Assembly: GCA_964030475.1 (NCBI GenBank)
Contig: CAXIPT010000001.1
Location: forward strand, 21,108,868-21,172,867
Length of the DNA: 64,000 bases
Reading direction: 5' to 3'
DNA from: Tethya wilhelma
Taxonomy: Eukaryota > Porifera > Demospongiae > Tethyida > Tethyidae
The translations under genes were made by a program, and so were the position numbers. This document shows positions 44,751 to 56,979 of the stretch, one piece after another. A model generated the notes under the pieces. It ran no database searches. It had not been told where the DNA came from and worked only from the letters and a program-made list of their open reading frames with translations. Within the stretch, counting starts at the first letter, position 1, and each line of letters begins with the position of its first letter.

Positions 44751-47360
44751 AACAAGGATTGGATGAGCTCATGAGGACAGCAAGTCATGAAACTTCTCTC
44801 CCGCTGAAAACAATATGGATACCTTTTAAGGAATGGCAACAAGAACAATTTATCCAACAGGGGATTTGTCGAGATTTAGAGTTGAGAACTTGAAATTACT
44901 ACAATGGCTACATGTATATAACTTCAGGTGTAATATTATCTTGGGTGCTACTTAGCTAGAGGGTTGCACAGGTTTGTACAAGAGCCATGCCACATAGTGA
45001 ATGCAGTTGAAAGCCATTTTGTAACATGAGCTCTAGTTTCTCAGGAAACTAACAATGAAATAGCAATTTTTAGCACTGCTAAGGGTTATCTCATATTACC
45101 ATACAAGGAAGGACTCAACATAAATCATAAAACAATATCAGTGCTTGAGTTCAGTCTAAATCTCAACTCCAAATCTCAACTCCAAATCTCAACTCCAAAC
45201 CTCGACATATCCCATTCACACAGCACACGGTCATGAACCAATGAATCCTATCGTTTGATTTCAATCAGAGCCAGACTATCAAATATGATTGCAATGCAAT
45301 AACATTATGTATGTATTAAACCTTGGTACCCACTATAGTTGCAGCACTCCCACTGACCTTCACACACAAGTACCAAATAAACACACGTACCCTAGCCGAT
45401 TTGCTCATCAAAATTGTTATAGTACATGTAGTTGGATGCGTACATAAGAGAATGTTCCAGGCTCTGATGATAGTAAACTCCTTGAAAAAAAGTCTGCTAT
45501 AGTTTGGAAAGTTAATTCAAAGGAATGGAAACCTATCAATACGTATTACACAATCATACATATTGCTAGTACAAACCAATAGAGACAGTTCCTTATGTAA
45601 TCATGTAGCTCGACACTTGTGCATGACGTAAACTCTTAAACAACTTTACTCTATATACAATGACTACACACAGAGAGAGGCTTCAATAACAACACGAATA
45701 GAGTACAATGGATGGTTTGTAGGAAGATTGTGGCAGCATTATGCATGTTATGCAAAAATATATAGTATATCATGCTTCCCCTGTGCACAATGTCATACAG
45801 AATAATAATATTAGTGTGCTATTAACTCACTGTTCCTGTTTCCACACCAAACATATTGCTTTGGTTTTTCCTGTCAAAACAGAAGTGACCAACATGACAA
45901 GTTCACATCAGAAACAAGGTTATAGTTGTGGGCAGGTAGCTAGGGCACAATACACACAAGCTACTATCATAATATTGTAACCACATACCTCAAAGAGGAG
46001 TACTGCTTCTGCTGGAGCATACTCAGTGGTGTCACATCTTGGCCATTGTCATCAAAAATCTACACAACCATGTAAAATTGATAACACACAATCACAAGGT
46101 GACTTAGGACCTAATGCTAGTCAATCGAACTAAACCATTTTTTTCTATCCCTATTCTGGAAGTTCTCTTTTCCGCTATTGCAGATCAGGGTTAGAAAAAA
46201 AAGGGTCTAGCTCAGATAGACTAACCCAGCTAATGCAATATTGCACACAGCATAAGAATAAGAAAATCTCCACATACAGCTGTAGCACCTTCCAGGTTGA
46301 ACAAACTAGACAGACTACAGCTGTTTCTGGTTTTAGCAACAGCATCATGTTTTTTACTCTATACTTCCCACCCACTGGTACATGGTACATGGTCAATACC
46401 AACTGGAGTTAGCACTAGACAGTGGTAGTACAGCTGTAAAAAGATGGAACGATTGATAAAGAGGTGGGGGGTGGGTGGGAGAAGAGGAGAAAGGGGAGAC
46501 ATGTAGCCTCGTACCCAGGCTCTCTCCTTTGCTTTCACAAGAGGGAGGGGTCTGGATACAGGCTAGAGATTTTTGAACTAGACTCTATACCTCACCTGTG
46601 CCTGTGGCTTTTGAAACTTCATGCTCTCAGAACCAAGATTCCTACGACTCGAAGAGAACAGGTTGGACTTTGAACTCATGTGCAGTCGAGAGACACGAGA
46701 GGAGCTGGGGTTGAAGGAGATGCTACTCCCGGCACGACTGCCTCCGATGCGACTGCTAGCCCGACTGGTGGCTCTGGAGGTGAAGAGTGTGCAAACAAAA
46801 TGCTAACAACGAGAAATTCCCATCTAGCCCACATACATCCCACTCATAACAAATCACTAGCTGATGAGTAATTTTTTTTTTCCTTATCAATTTTCTGAAG
46901 TTTGGGATGGAAATAAGGCCGACATGGTCATAAGCATAGGTATCAGCAAAGACAAAACAGACACACACAGTAGTAAGTTGCCAGCAATTTGTTGCTCAAT
47001 GTACAGTAAATATTCTGCAAAGCAACACGTTTGAAATAGACCTCTGGAAATCCAAGCAACATGTTGCTTCTTTCAATACCTGCTGAAGCATATCTAGTTT
47101 GTGCATGTCTGTCTATCCCATACTTGTTACAAAACATTCTCTAGACCTATAGGTACTAGTAAAAAAAAAGGAAATACGTTAACATTTCTTGGGAAATTGA
47201 ATCATTTCTTCTTGGACATGCACTCCCACTGAGGTCATACCACTTTTTTTGTTTGCACCAAGACTTATCCAGCTGAATTCACATCAACATCATACACTAA
47301 AGTGTGGATGCTACTGCAGTCTGGACAATACCTGCTAACATGAGTAGACTTCCTGTCCAT
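42308..47360 (-). CDS. DNAI4: DNAI4 (WDR78) N-terminal exons with start codon
   Basis: Five coding exons in order of translation: 47332-47360 (ATG, MDRKSTHVS), 46596-46773 (RATSRASSRIGGSRAGSS.., Ser/Arg-rich), 45989-46059 (IFDDNGQDVTPLSML), 43450-43565 (SVFSSSMTDAGTTSLASS) and 42308-42366 (EQMEHVEESKELTEDDLEAE). All junctions fit in phase (2, 0, 2, 1, 0) and the last joins the exon at 26473 in frame. The VFDDxGxDVTP motif and Ser/Arg-rich start are typical of DNAI4. A 5' UTR intron is suggested by an acceptor at 47374 and a donor at 47754. The full gene spans more than 46 kb here, unusually long, with other genes in its introns. This protein joins an inner-arm dynein complex in motile cilia. 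Confidence 0.8.
42370..43445. other. Intron, nothing recognised
   Basis: No gene or clear element seen apart from a doubled CAGTATCCCCTACATTC near 43320-43355. Confidence 0.4.
43821..44046 (+). repeat. Exon-like dispersed repeat, copy C
   Basis: Same core as copies A and B with one visible difference near the start (GCGCAAACGC). Donor CCAG/GTAAGTTAAC conserved. The flank after the donor is more diverged than between A and B. Lies in a DNAI4 intron on the opposite strand. Confidence 0.6.
44168..44260. repeat. (GT)n / (GA)n microsatellite
   Basis: GT array followed by a GA run; a second CA array lies at 44304-44321 and a third at 44706-44750. Confidence 0.9.
45159..45203. repeat. Short tandem repeat of CAAATCTCAACTC
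   Basis: About four head-to-tail units of 13-14 bases. Confidence 0.8.
46504..46565. mobile_element. Foldback element, copy 9
   Basis: TAGCCTCGTACCCAGGC, arms TCTCTCC / GGGAGGGG, right end GGATACAGGCTA. Confidence 0.6.
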
Positions 47361-47754
47361 TTTCGTAGAATCTCTAGAAAGGAAATAGTGAAACACATAA
47401 ATTATTACAAAGAACATACCAGGTATTCCCCTGATGGTAAAAAATGGTTCAAAAGTTTAAAGTACTTCATATGTGGCAAGATAAACTCATCAGTGCAGTT
47501 ATATAATAGACATGCCATAGTGGACATGCTTCACGTTGCCTAAAGAAACACACGCATAAAAGTATACTATTTACCTAACTCTGGCACTGGTATAGCCTAT
47601 GTTATGTTTAGCACAATGAAGTTTGAACAGCAGCTAGATAAACCCACCCAAATATGATTCTCTGCACAAACACCAACAAATTACAGTTTAACACACCTCA
47701 GAATACCGTCAGGGCATGCCCAAACACCTCAAGGCACCTACCCTAACCGCTTAC

Positions 47755-47845
47755 CTAAAGTGACCGGGTTGCAAGAGAACCTTTGATATCCAGAAGCACA
47801 AAAAGAATATACGCTTTGCTCTGAGGCAGAAAATGAAACTCACAG
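47755..47845 (-). promoter_or_regulatory. DNAI4: Inferred DNAI4 5' non-coding exon
   Basis: Donor CTTTAG/GTAAGC at 47755/47754 and an acceptor TTTCTAG at 47374 define a possible 5' UTR intron before the ATG exon. The upstream limit is inferred from the X-box; no transcript evidence. Confidence 0.4.
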
Positions 47846-47858
47846 GTTGCTAGGCAAC
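47846..47858. promoter_or_regulatory. X-box (RFX binding site) of the dynein gene
   Basis: GTTGCTAGGCAAC, an almost perfect palindrome matching the RFX X-box consensus (GTTGCC N GGCAAC type). X-boxes drive ciliary genes across animals. It lies about 490 bases upstream of the DNAI4 ATG and just upstream of the inferred first exon, where a ciliary promoter element belongs. Confidence 0.65.
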
Positions 47859-47861
47859 TGG

Positions 47862-49049
47862 CCTGGAGCGAGCTTTTCCACGTGCGCGGGCCTAATCAAT
47901 AATTAGTGGGCGTGGTTAACCGCCCATTTTATATTTAGTACAATGAATTTCATTGTGGTTTATTAAAATCAGCTGTGTCAAGTCAGTTGACAAAGTCGTA
48001 GTCTTTGTCTGCCCATCTGTCAAGTCTATGCTATGAAGGATCCACAGTCCCTTGCAAAGTTGTGTGCATGAGATTTTTCTGTTGCAGAATACCAAATCCC
48101 TTCATCCAAGGTGATAGTAATACTGTAAGTTGTTGTTTGCTGTTTGCTGTTGATACCATAAAATTGCCTACAGATAAAAAAAATATGAGAGTATATGTGA
48201 GAATTGAACCCCATACATGCCTGCTTAAGTTATATATGAATTAACAATCTCATTGTGTGCTGATCACTGATCAAGTGTAATGTCACATTTTAGTTCTAAA
48301 TTTATATGAACTGAACAACTACAGACTGTCAGTTACTGCAAATTTATGTTGTGTGATGATGAATTTCCATGCACCCTTGCCTGGTATACATATGCACTGT
48401 TGTACCACTCAGTACTGATCAGTTTTGTCGTACTTTACCACTAGCTGCCCATAGTTTGGTGTACTGATTGCACAGTGTCATGTTTGGCTCAAAATGTAAA
48501 TTATATGTGGCCGTACTGAAAAATCATTAATATTAACTTTAGGACCAGGATATTTATGTCTTGAGCATGAATGATACTAGAAGTATACTAGCGCAAATTT
48601 ATAGCCTAGTACTGCATGGCAGCTAGTGGCACTCACCTAGCTAACTAAATTTGTTACCCATTCCATTCCCCTCGGGCCAGTAATATACACAATGTCATAA
48701 TATTATGCTCTGTGTGGTACTCTTAGACTAGTTATGTGCATGCAGTTATCATACGTATGGGAGTACATATATAGTAGGAATGGGCCAAATGTCCCATAGA
48801 CTCAATACAAAATGTGTATGTGAATACACTATCATCCACCCCTATATACCCAGGTAGCAATCACTAGAATTTCAACTCTTATTAACTCTCAGTCTGCATG
48901 ACGTATGTGCTAACTAAATTTCATGCTACAGTGTTTTTAGGTATGCTAATTTGATGTGGAATTCCTCTGATTTCTCTCATGTTGACAGTTGTTATGTGAT
49001 CCTCTCATTGCCATATTACTTGAATGACTTGTGCTGAGCTAGTATCACC

Positions 49050-49109
<60 letters not shown>

Positions 49110-50185
49110 AGGTTGTGACCACATTTAGCTGGACCTATTGTTCATGTAAGCTATCCCCTATAATGATAGCTGATTGATTTTATATTGCAGTCCTGGTTCA
49201 CTGAAAACTTGAAATAAGCAACTAGTAGAGTCGATCCGCTTATCAATGTGACAATTTTAATGTCATTGATGGGGGGGATGGATGACTATGTGGCTGCTTG
49301 CATTGTATGACATTGTCTTGCTTATTCCATCTCAAAATTACTATCTTGTGTGCATGTGTCTCTTGTGTATACCCGTAAATAGTACAAACTTTTACCCTTT
49401 TCCATCTATATCTTATATATAATAGCAACACTTTTGTTTTTCTGTTTTGCCCTTAGGCTTTTCCCCTAACTTCTAGTGGGAAAGTCAAACATCACTGTAG
49501 TAAAGTTTTGAACCACATCCTCTTTAGTATCAACACTGAATGACCACTATTACAGGAAATGGATGAAAGTACATAATAAGGTTAATGTGTATCTTCTACT
49601 CAACCTTTGCATGGTATATAAAATTGCTGATAAATATAGTGAAAATATGAATGGTTCTTTGACTCTTCAAACAAGCTTATAGAAATGTAGCCAGTTAGTT
49701 GAGTTTAAACACATATCCTACATTACTAGCTAGGGTGGTTTTAGGGGACACACTGTTATGCTTTTATAGAGGTAAAGATACTGACCACACAAACTGTACT
49801 ACGTACATGTAGCAGTTACTGTCTAACGGTTACTGTCTACATATTATTTGAAAAGCCCCCTATGAATCCCCTCAGAGGAATTAAGTATTTCAGCACTTCC
49901 CTAGCTCTGTATTTGATGGGAGGAAGGAAGTTGTTAATAATTATGTAGATATCAATATAAAATTGGGTTTGTGATCAAAATTTAATAAGGAAGCTTACAG
50001 TCAGTGCATGTACTTTTAACCAATGTTTCTATTGGTTCTTGTCATGCAGGAAACAACTACACATCAGCACTCTTCACATCTTATGCAGTGAGTGTTGTGT
50101 GCATCAGCTACTAACTACCTACATGTAGATTGTGGAGACATTGCCCAAACCATCACTGGTCTATAGACTCATAGAGAACCAATCA
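47862..50185. other. Intergenic, no gene seen
   Basis: About 2.3 kb between DNAI4 and the receptor-like gene. A (GT)n array lies at about 49052-49105, and a fragment of the 35.9 kb repeat end lies inverted at 48775-48830. Nothing else recognised. Confidence 0.45.
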
Positions 50186-50190
50186 TTACA

Positions 50191-51470
50191 ATGCCTGCCT
50201 GGACTGACAAATGGTGTCGGTCATGGACTTCTACCATGATATTGCTAACAAGTAAGTTGTCTAACTTGTGTACAGTGTATGCTAATTTCATTTTCTTTGG
50301 TATTTGGATAATGTTGAGTGTAGTTTTAATACTAGCTATGGGGCTTTGTTTATGAGATTCTAAGAGAGTTGGCATTGAGTACATAGCATAACATAAATGA
50401 GGAAAAGGGTCACCTTTGAAATCTTTACCTGAATAGCCATAATAGACATTCATTGTCTTATATAATATATTTTGTACAAACAAAAAATTAATTATTGCTA
50501 TATGCATATAATTTGCGTACAATTATTGTCAAAATAATTGTTTACACACACACACACACACACAGTTCTCTCATTGATAACTGAATTAGTAGCTCAGGAG
50601 GAGATATTGATTGGAAGTATGCCCCCAACATTCAACAACAGACCTACCAGTTATTTAAATGCCTCTGGCTGGTTCTTGAACACTGCCAACCCTGCCAACA
50701 CCAACGGAACTGTCTCTGCCTGGAAATATTGTTACTATTCTAGTTCTAAAATCAAAAATCAAAACGATTTAACAGTTGCTGTCTGGAGACCCAAGAATCA
50801 TTCATTTGATTCAAAAATGTATTATGAGAAGGTTAACGGCAGCCAGAGAAACATAGTGATTGAAATTGATAGACAGTATACCACTAACTTCATCTGTCAG
50901 AGATGGGAGTTGAACGAGACTCTATCATTCACCATCCAGAGTGGTGATATGGTTGGAGTATACTTTGATGAAAACGTTAGTGTGCATATCCTTGGTAATG
51001 TGTCAAGACAAAGCATTCAGCATTTTGACGCTGAAGACAATACGGATGATACACTCTCCAACCCTATAGAAGTGAACTCAACCTCTCTTTATCTTGAGGC
51101 AGCACTTACAGGTACGAAATTGTGTGTGTGTGTGTGTGTGTGTGTGTGNNNNNNNNNNNNNNNNNNNNNNNNNNNNNNNNNNNNNNNNNNNNNNNNNNNN
51201 NNNNNNNNNNNNNNNNNNNNNNNNNNNNNNNNNNNNNNNNNNNNNNNNNNNNNNNNNNNNNNNNNNNNNNNNNNNNNNNNNNNNNNNNNNNNNNNNNNNN
51301 NNNNNNNNNNNNNNNNNNNNNNNNNNNNNNNNNNNNNNNNNNNNNNNNNNNNNNNNNNNNNNNNNNNNNNNNNNNNNNNNNNNNNNNNNNNNNNNNNNNN
51401 NNNNNNNNNNNNNNNNNNNNNNNNNNNNNNNNNNNNNNNNNNNNNNNNNNNNNNNNNNNNNNNNNNNNNN

Positions 51471-51554
<84 letters not shown>

Positions 51555-53274
51555 GGAAGCTACGTAAATCATCAAATATGTCAGTTCACTATCCCTATAG
51601 TACTGCATTAAGAGGTAAAGCTGTAGTAAAACAATTCTATTGGGCAATTGATTCATGGTACGTATATATGCTATATTCTCCATATCTCTAGATGTCAATG
51701 AACCACCTACAGTTGTATTAGAAGGCTTTAACAACATAAACCAAAACAGCTCATCCCAAAATCTAATTGCCGATAGTCATCTCAGACTGAGCCCAAGTGT
51801 TTCAAACGATTCCCATCAACCTTCCAACCACAGCATCCCCATACCACTTAGTGTCAGTAGTAATGAGTACAACGGTTCCCCTCATACAGCTATCACAATT
51901 GACGAGACGAACAGAAATCGAGGAATTCACATGAAAGAGTTATCAGTGATGAAAGAGAAGCCACCTCCCTTTCCATTTCGATTGCAATCGCTCACACCAC
52001 CAATACAGGGAAGTGAAAAGTACAACAGTAGTAGTGGCTTGAAAAGGTCAAAATCGGACATGGGTAGTCAAGCCACACCTCAAGAAACACCAAAATACGA
52101 GAGTCTACGATCTGTCACTGAGCAGAGACACCAGAAAGAGCTCACCGACTCAACAGATTCGAACTATCCCTATGTTCTCCACAGCAGAGAAGCACTGGGC
52201 CATACACCACTAGCACCGGTCAGATCCCTGCCGAATATTTTCCAAGGTGAGATTATAACCACACCCTGTGATGACATCTATGCTGAGCCGTGGTGCTGGA
52301 TGTCCCCGACCGGTGAATCATGCATCCTTGCCACCCCTGTCTACTCCTATCCTTATATGGATGATTCAACTGTCATGTGGGAAAATGACAATAGCAACAA
52401 CTTGTTTTCGGATCAAGACTTCGCAAGGCGAGGGAGTCGAAATCATTATGGTAGCGTTCCCGATTTGACACCAAGACAGAAGGCGTCCTTCTTCATTCCT
52501 GATCCAGGCAGCGATAATGACTCACCGGCACACACTGGCAGCAAGAGTCAAAGTCGTAAGTGGTCAGCTAAACGGACCACTAAACATTTTAATCGTGACA
52601 GCATTGTAGCAGGTGGTCGCAGAACTAGTAATGCACGTTCTCGAAGAGTGCGTCGCACTCCAAACAGTCGGAGTGAGGCGATTGCAGCCCTTTCAAAATG
52701 TTCTAAAAAATGCACACCACCACCTACCAAGCCCAAACCTCGACCGAGAACAAAGTTGAAAACCTGTAAAGGTATGAATGAACTACCGTCTAAGATTTCC
52801 GAAGAATCAGAAATAGTTTCGAAACCAGACTCTCCGAAATCGGCTCTCCCTCAGACTAAGAGACAAGAAAAAGAACAGAGCACTCCCTCTTCCTCCACCG
52901 CACCACGTGGTCCTACCACTACCACTACCACTAGCGCTGTTAGTGCCATCACTCCTCCCCCACAAGGCTACATGAAGCTTCAGAAGGACAAGATGAATGA
53001 GTATGTGTCCATGTATCAGCACCTTTTATTTGGCGATGAGAGCAACTTTGCAGATGCAGCCACGGAAGAGGAGGTTGAGTTTGAGAGATCGTATGATGCT
53101 AACTTTGCAAACAAACTGAGCAGGAATGATTTGTGCCAGTCGGCACAAGATGATGATCATCAAAGGATGGCAGCAGCTGCAGGTGAGTCGCTGCTAGAGA
53201 GGAGTGGGGAACATGTGTACGAAACAACTGGTGAATATCTTGAGTCTGTGTCTGATTTTATCTGTGAGTACTAG
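50191..53274 (+). CDS. Receptor-like gene: secreted-type ectodomain and long tyrosine/proline tail
   Basis: Three exons: 50191-50251, 50566-51111 and 51692-53274, both introns phase 1. The first junction creates a clean signal peptide (STMILLTILSLITELVAQEE). Exon 2 encodes an ectodomain of about 180 residues with several N-x-S/T sites, WKYCYYSSS, FICQRWELNETLSF and SGDMVGVYFDENV, probably a beta-sandwich. Exon 3 encodes about 527 residues of low-complexity tail: PPPFPFRLQSL, basic KRTTKHFNRDS..RRVRRTPNSRSEA, PPPTKPKPRPR, a Thr tract and tyrosines in YESL, YVSMYQHL and VYETTGEYLESV. SMYQHL fits the ITIM form. No TM helix is present; a run of N (51149-51470) in the second intron may hide a TM exon, as exons 2 and 3 also join in phase without it. 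Family not recognised. Confidence 0.7.
51119..51555. repeat. (GT)n, assembly gap and (TC)n
   Basis: A GT array, 322 N (51149-51470) and a TC array to about 51550, all in the second intron. The gap is bounded by microsatellites on both sides, so its length is unreliable. Confidence 0.9.
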
Positions 53275-53279
53275 CTGAA

Positions 53280-53835
53280 GTCATGCATGAGGTACGTGTA
53301 GCTTGCAATATGCATTAATTTATTGGTCCCTGCATGTATACAGTTTTTGGATGTTTTTAAATTATGCACACATATCATTGTAATTTTTATTCACTTTTGT
53401 GTAAGCACGTACACTGCAGCACATGTATATACACGTTCACATTTTATGTTTTTTTGTTATTGTAAACATCATTATGTATATACGATGTGGTTGTCATTGT
53501 GTGAAAACTTGACCATAGTGTAATATATATGTCAACATTGGTCTATCAAAACATGCATGCAGTATAAAACATGATTATGCAATCATAATATCACAGTTTC
53601 AGCATTTTACTGAACAGTATATAAATCATTGACCATGTAGTAATAAAAGCAGCATGACATTGTCACATTAAATTTTGACAATTAACAATTTTATGCAAAT
53701 AAAAATAAAGCATATACATGCACCTGAATCAGCTATGATATATAGTACATTGTCATATATTACATGTACAGGCACATGCAGAGAAGCTGAGAGAACACAA
53801 AACACACAAAGCTTTTATTATTATTATTGAGAGTA
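53280..53835. other. 3' flank, no gene
   Basis: AT-rich intergenic sequence with AATAAA-like signals between two convergent genes; nothing else seen. Confidence 0.4.
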
Positions 53836-53839
53836 ACTG

Positions 53840-56800
53840 TTAATGAGCGTAATCCAATAAACTCTTCACTTGCGCCAGCACATCAGAGTTTAAACCAGAC
53901 AGCTTAGTCACCTGATGAAAGAACAAACAGCGTTATGAATCTAACAAATTATGACAGATCAATCTCCATTTTCAATATCCTTTTAACAATGCATGCACAA
54001 TGCACGGCAAATCATGCTTAGGCAACATAATTATACCAATCAAAAATGAACAAATTCCAAAATGACATGTAAAGGTCACTAAAGATGAATGCCAGAACTC
54101 TCTTATGACTCTACTGTATACAAAACTGTGAATTCTGTGAAAGGTTTTCTCCAAGGAAATTTACAGACAGGATGCACATGAAAATGGTCTAATCTTTACA
54201 AATAATTCCAATCTAAAGGAGCCCTCTCAATGCCTGCTCAGACAAGTATCTAATGAATTAGCAAAAGCTAGGCCATCTACACGTAATATACGTAATATAC
54301 GTACCTCAGTGAGTCCAGCTGTCAAGTTGTCTTCAAAGTTCTTTGTGATGGTGGTGATGGTGGTGGGGTCGTAGGTGATCCTCCTGGCAGTCTCGGTGGC
54401 CGTGAGGAGGGTGGGGTAGAGGTCCTGGTACACGGTGTCCTTACCCCACTGGTCGTCAAGCAACTCTTTCACCTATGTAGATATAGGCATAAAAGAGAGT
54501 GGGGTGGTATCTTTGCTGCAAAGAGCCATGCATGTACGTATGTATAGTTACAGCACCATAATCTTGCTATAGCTGACAAGTTTTTTTCAATGGGCCACTA
54601 TAAATATTTTGACACACAGATCCTAATGTACATGTATGTGAAACTTAATGTCTATACTACCTGATACCTCCTTAAAGGTTAAGGTCAGGTTACAGATTAG
54701 GTGTTGAACAGTGTTCCAGATTTCAAAATAATCATTGTGTTTTCTTAAGCAGCAACAGGAGGGACCTTAAGATTATTTCTAGGTAAAATTATTCCAAGGT
54801 AAAATTATTCGTACATCTGACCTGTTGAAGTCTGGCAGCCATTCCAGGGAATCCGGCAGAGAAGAAGTTAGGATCAAAGGCCTTGTAGGAGACGTAGGAG
54901 ATGACAATTTGAAGGTCCTGGTCCACCGAACGCTCCGTGACCAAATTGACTATCAGTGAGAGTGAGCTACAATTGGAATAGAAACAGCAAAGGAAGGTAG
55001 ATTACATTATACAAGTAGGCTCATGTATAATTTGTGAACTAAACTGTGTAAATACTAACTACAGCTAGAGTACCTTCCGTCATAAGTCCAGGAGTCAGTT
55101 TTGTAAGAAGCAAAGGTGTCACGAAGAGGAACATAGTCCAATTTTGCCGAGTTTCCAACAAGAACACTGCTAGCTGCAATGGAAGAGACCATTACTGTAA
55201 ATAGGGTTTGATCATAGGAAACACACCCCATAATACCATTTACAATAATATTATGAGAACCTAATATTTTATGTACTGGTCAACAGAATGCAAAAATTAA
55301 GCGAATAAGTCTTTAGTACAGTTCGGGTACTATGGTATAGAATATCTCACACATGCAGATCATGTATGTATGTACCTGGCCAGAAGTTAGGTATACAGAT
55401 CTGATATGATCTGCTTCCTGGCTGTCCACTGTACACACCAGTTTTGACAGCATGTATGGTGACTGTTAGAGTGGACCTGTGTGTGTGGGTAGAGTGCGTA
55501 ACAATTATTATTCCAATTGACTGCATTTGTGTGCATACACAGCTTATAGCATAGATGGGGAAATTTTCGCCGCTACAAATTTTCATGTGTTTAATTTTCA
55601 CCAGCCAATTCGGTAAAAATCGCCATACATTTTTAATTTTCGTGCATTTAATTTTTGCTACTTGGGTGTGTGGCAAAAAATTATAATGCTGAAAATTTCC
55701 CAATTTACAGTACATTAATTAAGCTCTCACTGTGTTGGGTTGTGCTCATAAGAGACATTAGTTGACACATATTTCTTGTTCACATCATCGTACTCAGTCG
55801 AGTTGCCATCATCCTCTACCAGTACTGGACTATCACTTGATCTGTATGATTTAGTATTGGCATTACCATAATTTTTAAGCACGCAATGCTATATATGAAG
55901 TCAAGATCACTGTATTATTGTTACAACGTATAGTGAGTTGTGTTAGTGTGTGAATGCATGAACCTACTTTGCTTGGTCTCCAATGAAGAGTACAAACTTC
56001 AGTTTTGATGGAATCTCTTGAGCTGATCCAATAGGATCTGTAAGCAACAATACAATCAACAAGGTATGCCAGCTAGTATACACAATGATAAGGCTATAGT
56101 TTTTATCATGGTCATAAAGTAAGATGGTACTGTGGAGGATCATTTGAAAATGTTTTCTATAGTTTCATACCAAAGTCGTCAGTCCTCATTGGAATGATGC
56201 TGCCAGCCTTGACAAAGACAGGGATCTCAGAGAGGGTGTAGTTCCTCGATATCTCCTGGTCCCCCTTCACCACCTCACCACGGGACCAAGAGATGAAGGT
56301 ACCCTGCATGGCCATGCATGTCGAGCGTGGAATAATTTACAGGTACAGTAGTGTACGTGAAAAAGACAAAGAATCAAGCTAGAATATATGTGAATGGTTC
56401 AAGTAAAAACTGAACCTTATGCCCACTTACCATATTTCAGATATTTAGAGATAAAGTTCAAAGTTCATGAATATATGACGTAATTTGTGAAGAATTGAAC
56501 TCTACGTGTACAGCTACTTCAGCTTGGTGTAAAATTTTGTCTGATGACTGCTGCTGAACCAAGCTAAACAAAACCACAAAAATTTCATTTTTGATGGGAA
56601 GGGCATAAGATTCAGTTTTTACCTGAACCAGTCACATACATAGCATTTAGCCTTGTTTCCAGGCTCCTCCCTCTGTGCTTTTTTTGCAAAAAAAGCAATG
56701 GGAGGGGCCTGGGATCAAGGCTATATAGCATTGTGTATGTAAGCTAGCTGGGTATATTGGCTTTGGTGACCATACCGACCTAGTTTCGTTTCTAAAGGAA

Positions 56801-56912
56801 GGAAACACCACAACAGTACCTGTGGTATCCAGATCTTCTTTGAAGCCATGGTTGTCTTGTTATCAACTGGGGTAGTGATGGGCGCCACTAGAATACTCTC
56901 ACCAAAGTAATA
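53840..56912 (-). CDS. GH31 alpha-glucosidase, C-terminal part
   Basis: Nine minus-strand exons in order: 56820-56912, 56171-56303, 55968-56037, 55731-55841, 55376-55476, 55074-55173, 54822-54966, 54305-54472 and 53840-53911. All have AG/GT borders; the first two join in phase. The first reads YYFGESILVAPITTPVD, and the second GTFISWSRGEVVKGD..LSEIPVFVKAGSIIPMR, both hallmarks of the end of the GH31 barrel and proximal beta-domain. Distal sequence PVLVEDDGNSTEYDD..SRSYQICIPNFWPGT follows. The last exon ends VKSLLDYAH and stop. The catalytic barrel (WxDMNE and the second Asp) should lie 5' of 56912 but is not found; the next sequence upstream is the S8 gene. So this is a 3' fragment, or the 5' part lies on the other side of a rearrangement. 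Substrate unknown; lysosomal or secreted maltase-like family. Confidence 0.8.
55556..55712. mobile_element. MITE-like element, TTTTCG type
   Basis: Imperfect inverted ends GGGAAATTTTCG-like / TGAAAATTTCCC around TTAATTTTCGTGC; related to the family at 7111 and 20529. It lies in a GH31 intron. Confidence 0.45.
56648..56723. mobile_element. Foldback element, copy 10
   Basis: TAGCCTTGTTTCCAGGC, arms TCCTCCCTCTGTGCTTTTTT / AAAAAAGCAATGGGAGGGG, end GGGATCAAGGCTA. In a GH31 intron. Confidence 0.65.
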
Positions 56913-56979
56913 CTATATGATAGTGAAAAAGAAGTATGTACACATACTTTATATAGAACAACTCAGATCTTCAACAAGG

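Noticed and set aside
47304..47543. Plus-strand 79-codon frame
   Set aside because: Opposite strand to the DNAI4 start exon; no similarity or signal.
51078..51737. Open frames of 150-219 codons across the N run
   Set aside because: Created by N and TC/GT arrays; not coding. A 59-base AG/GT-bounded block at 51556-51614 is also not accepted, as it gives a stop when spliced in the phase of exon 2.
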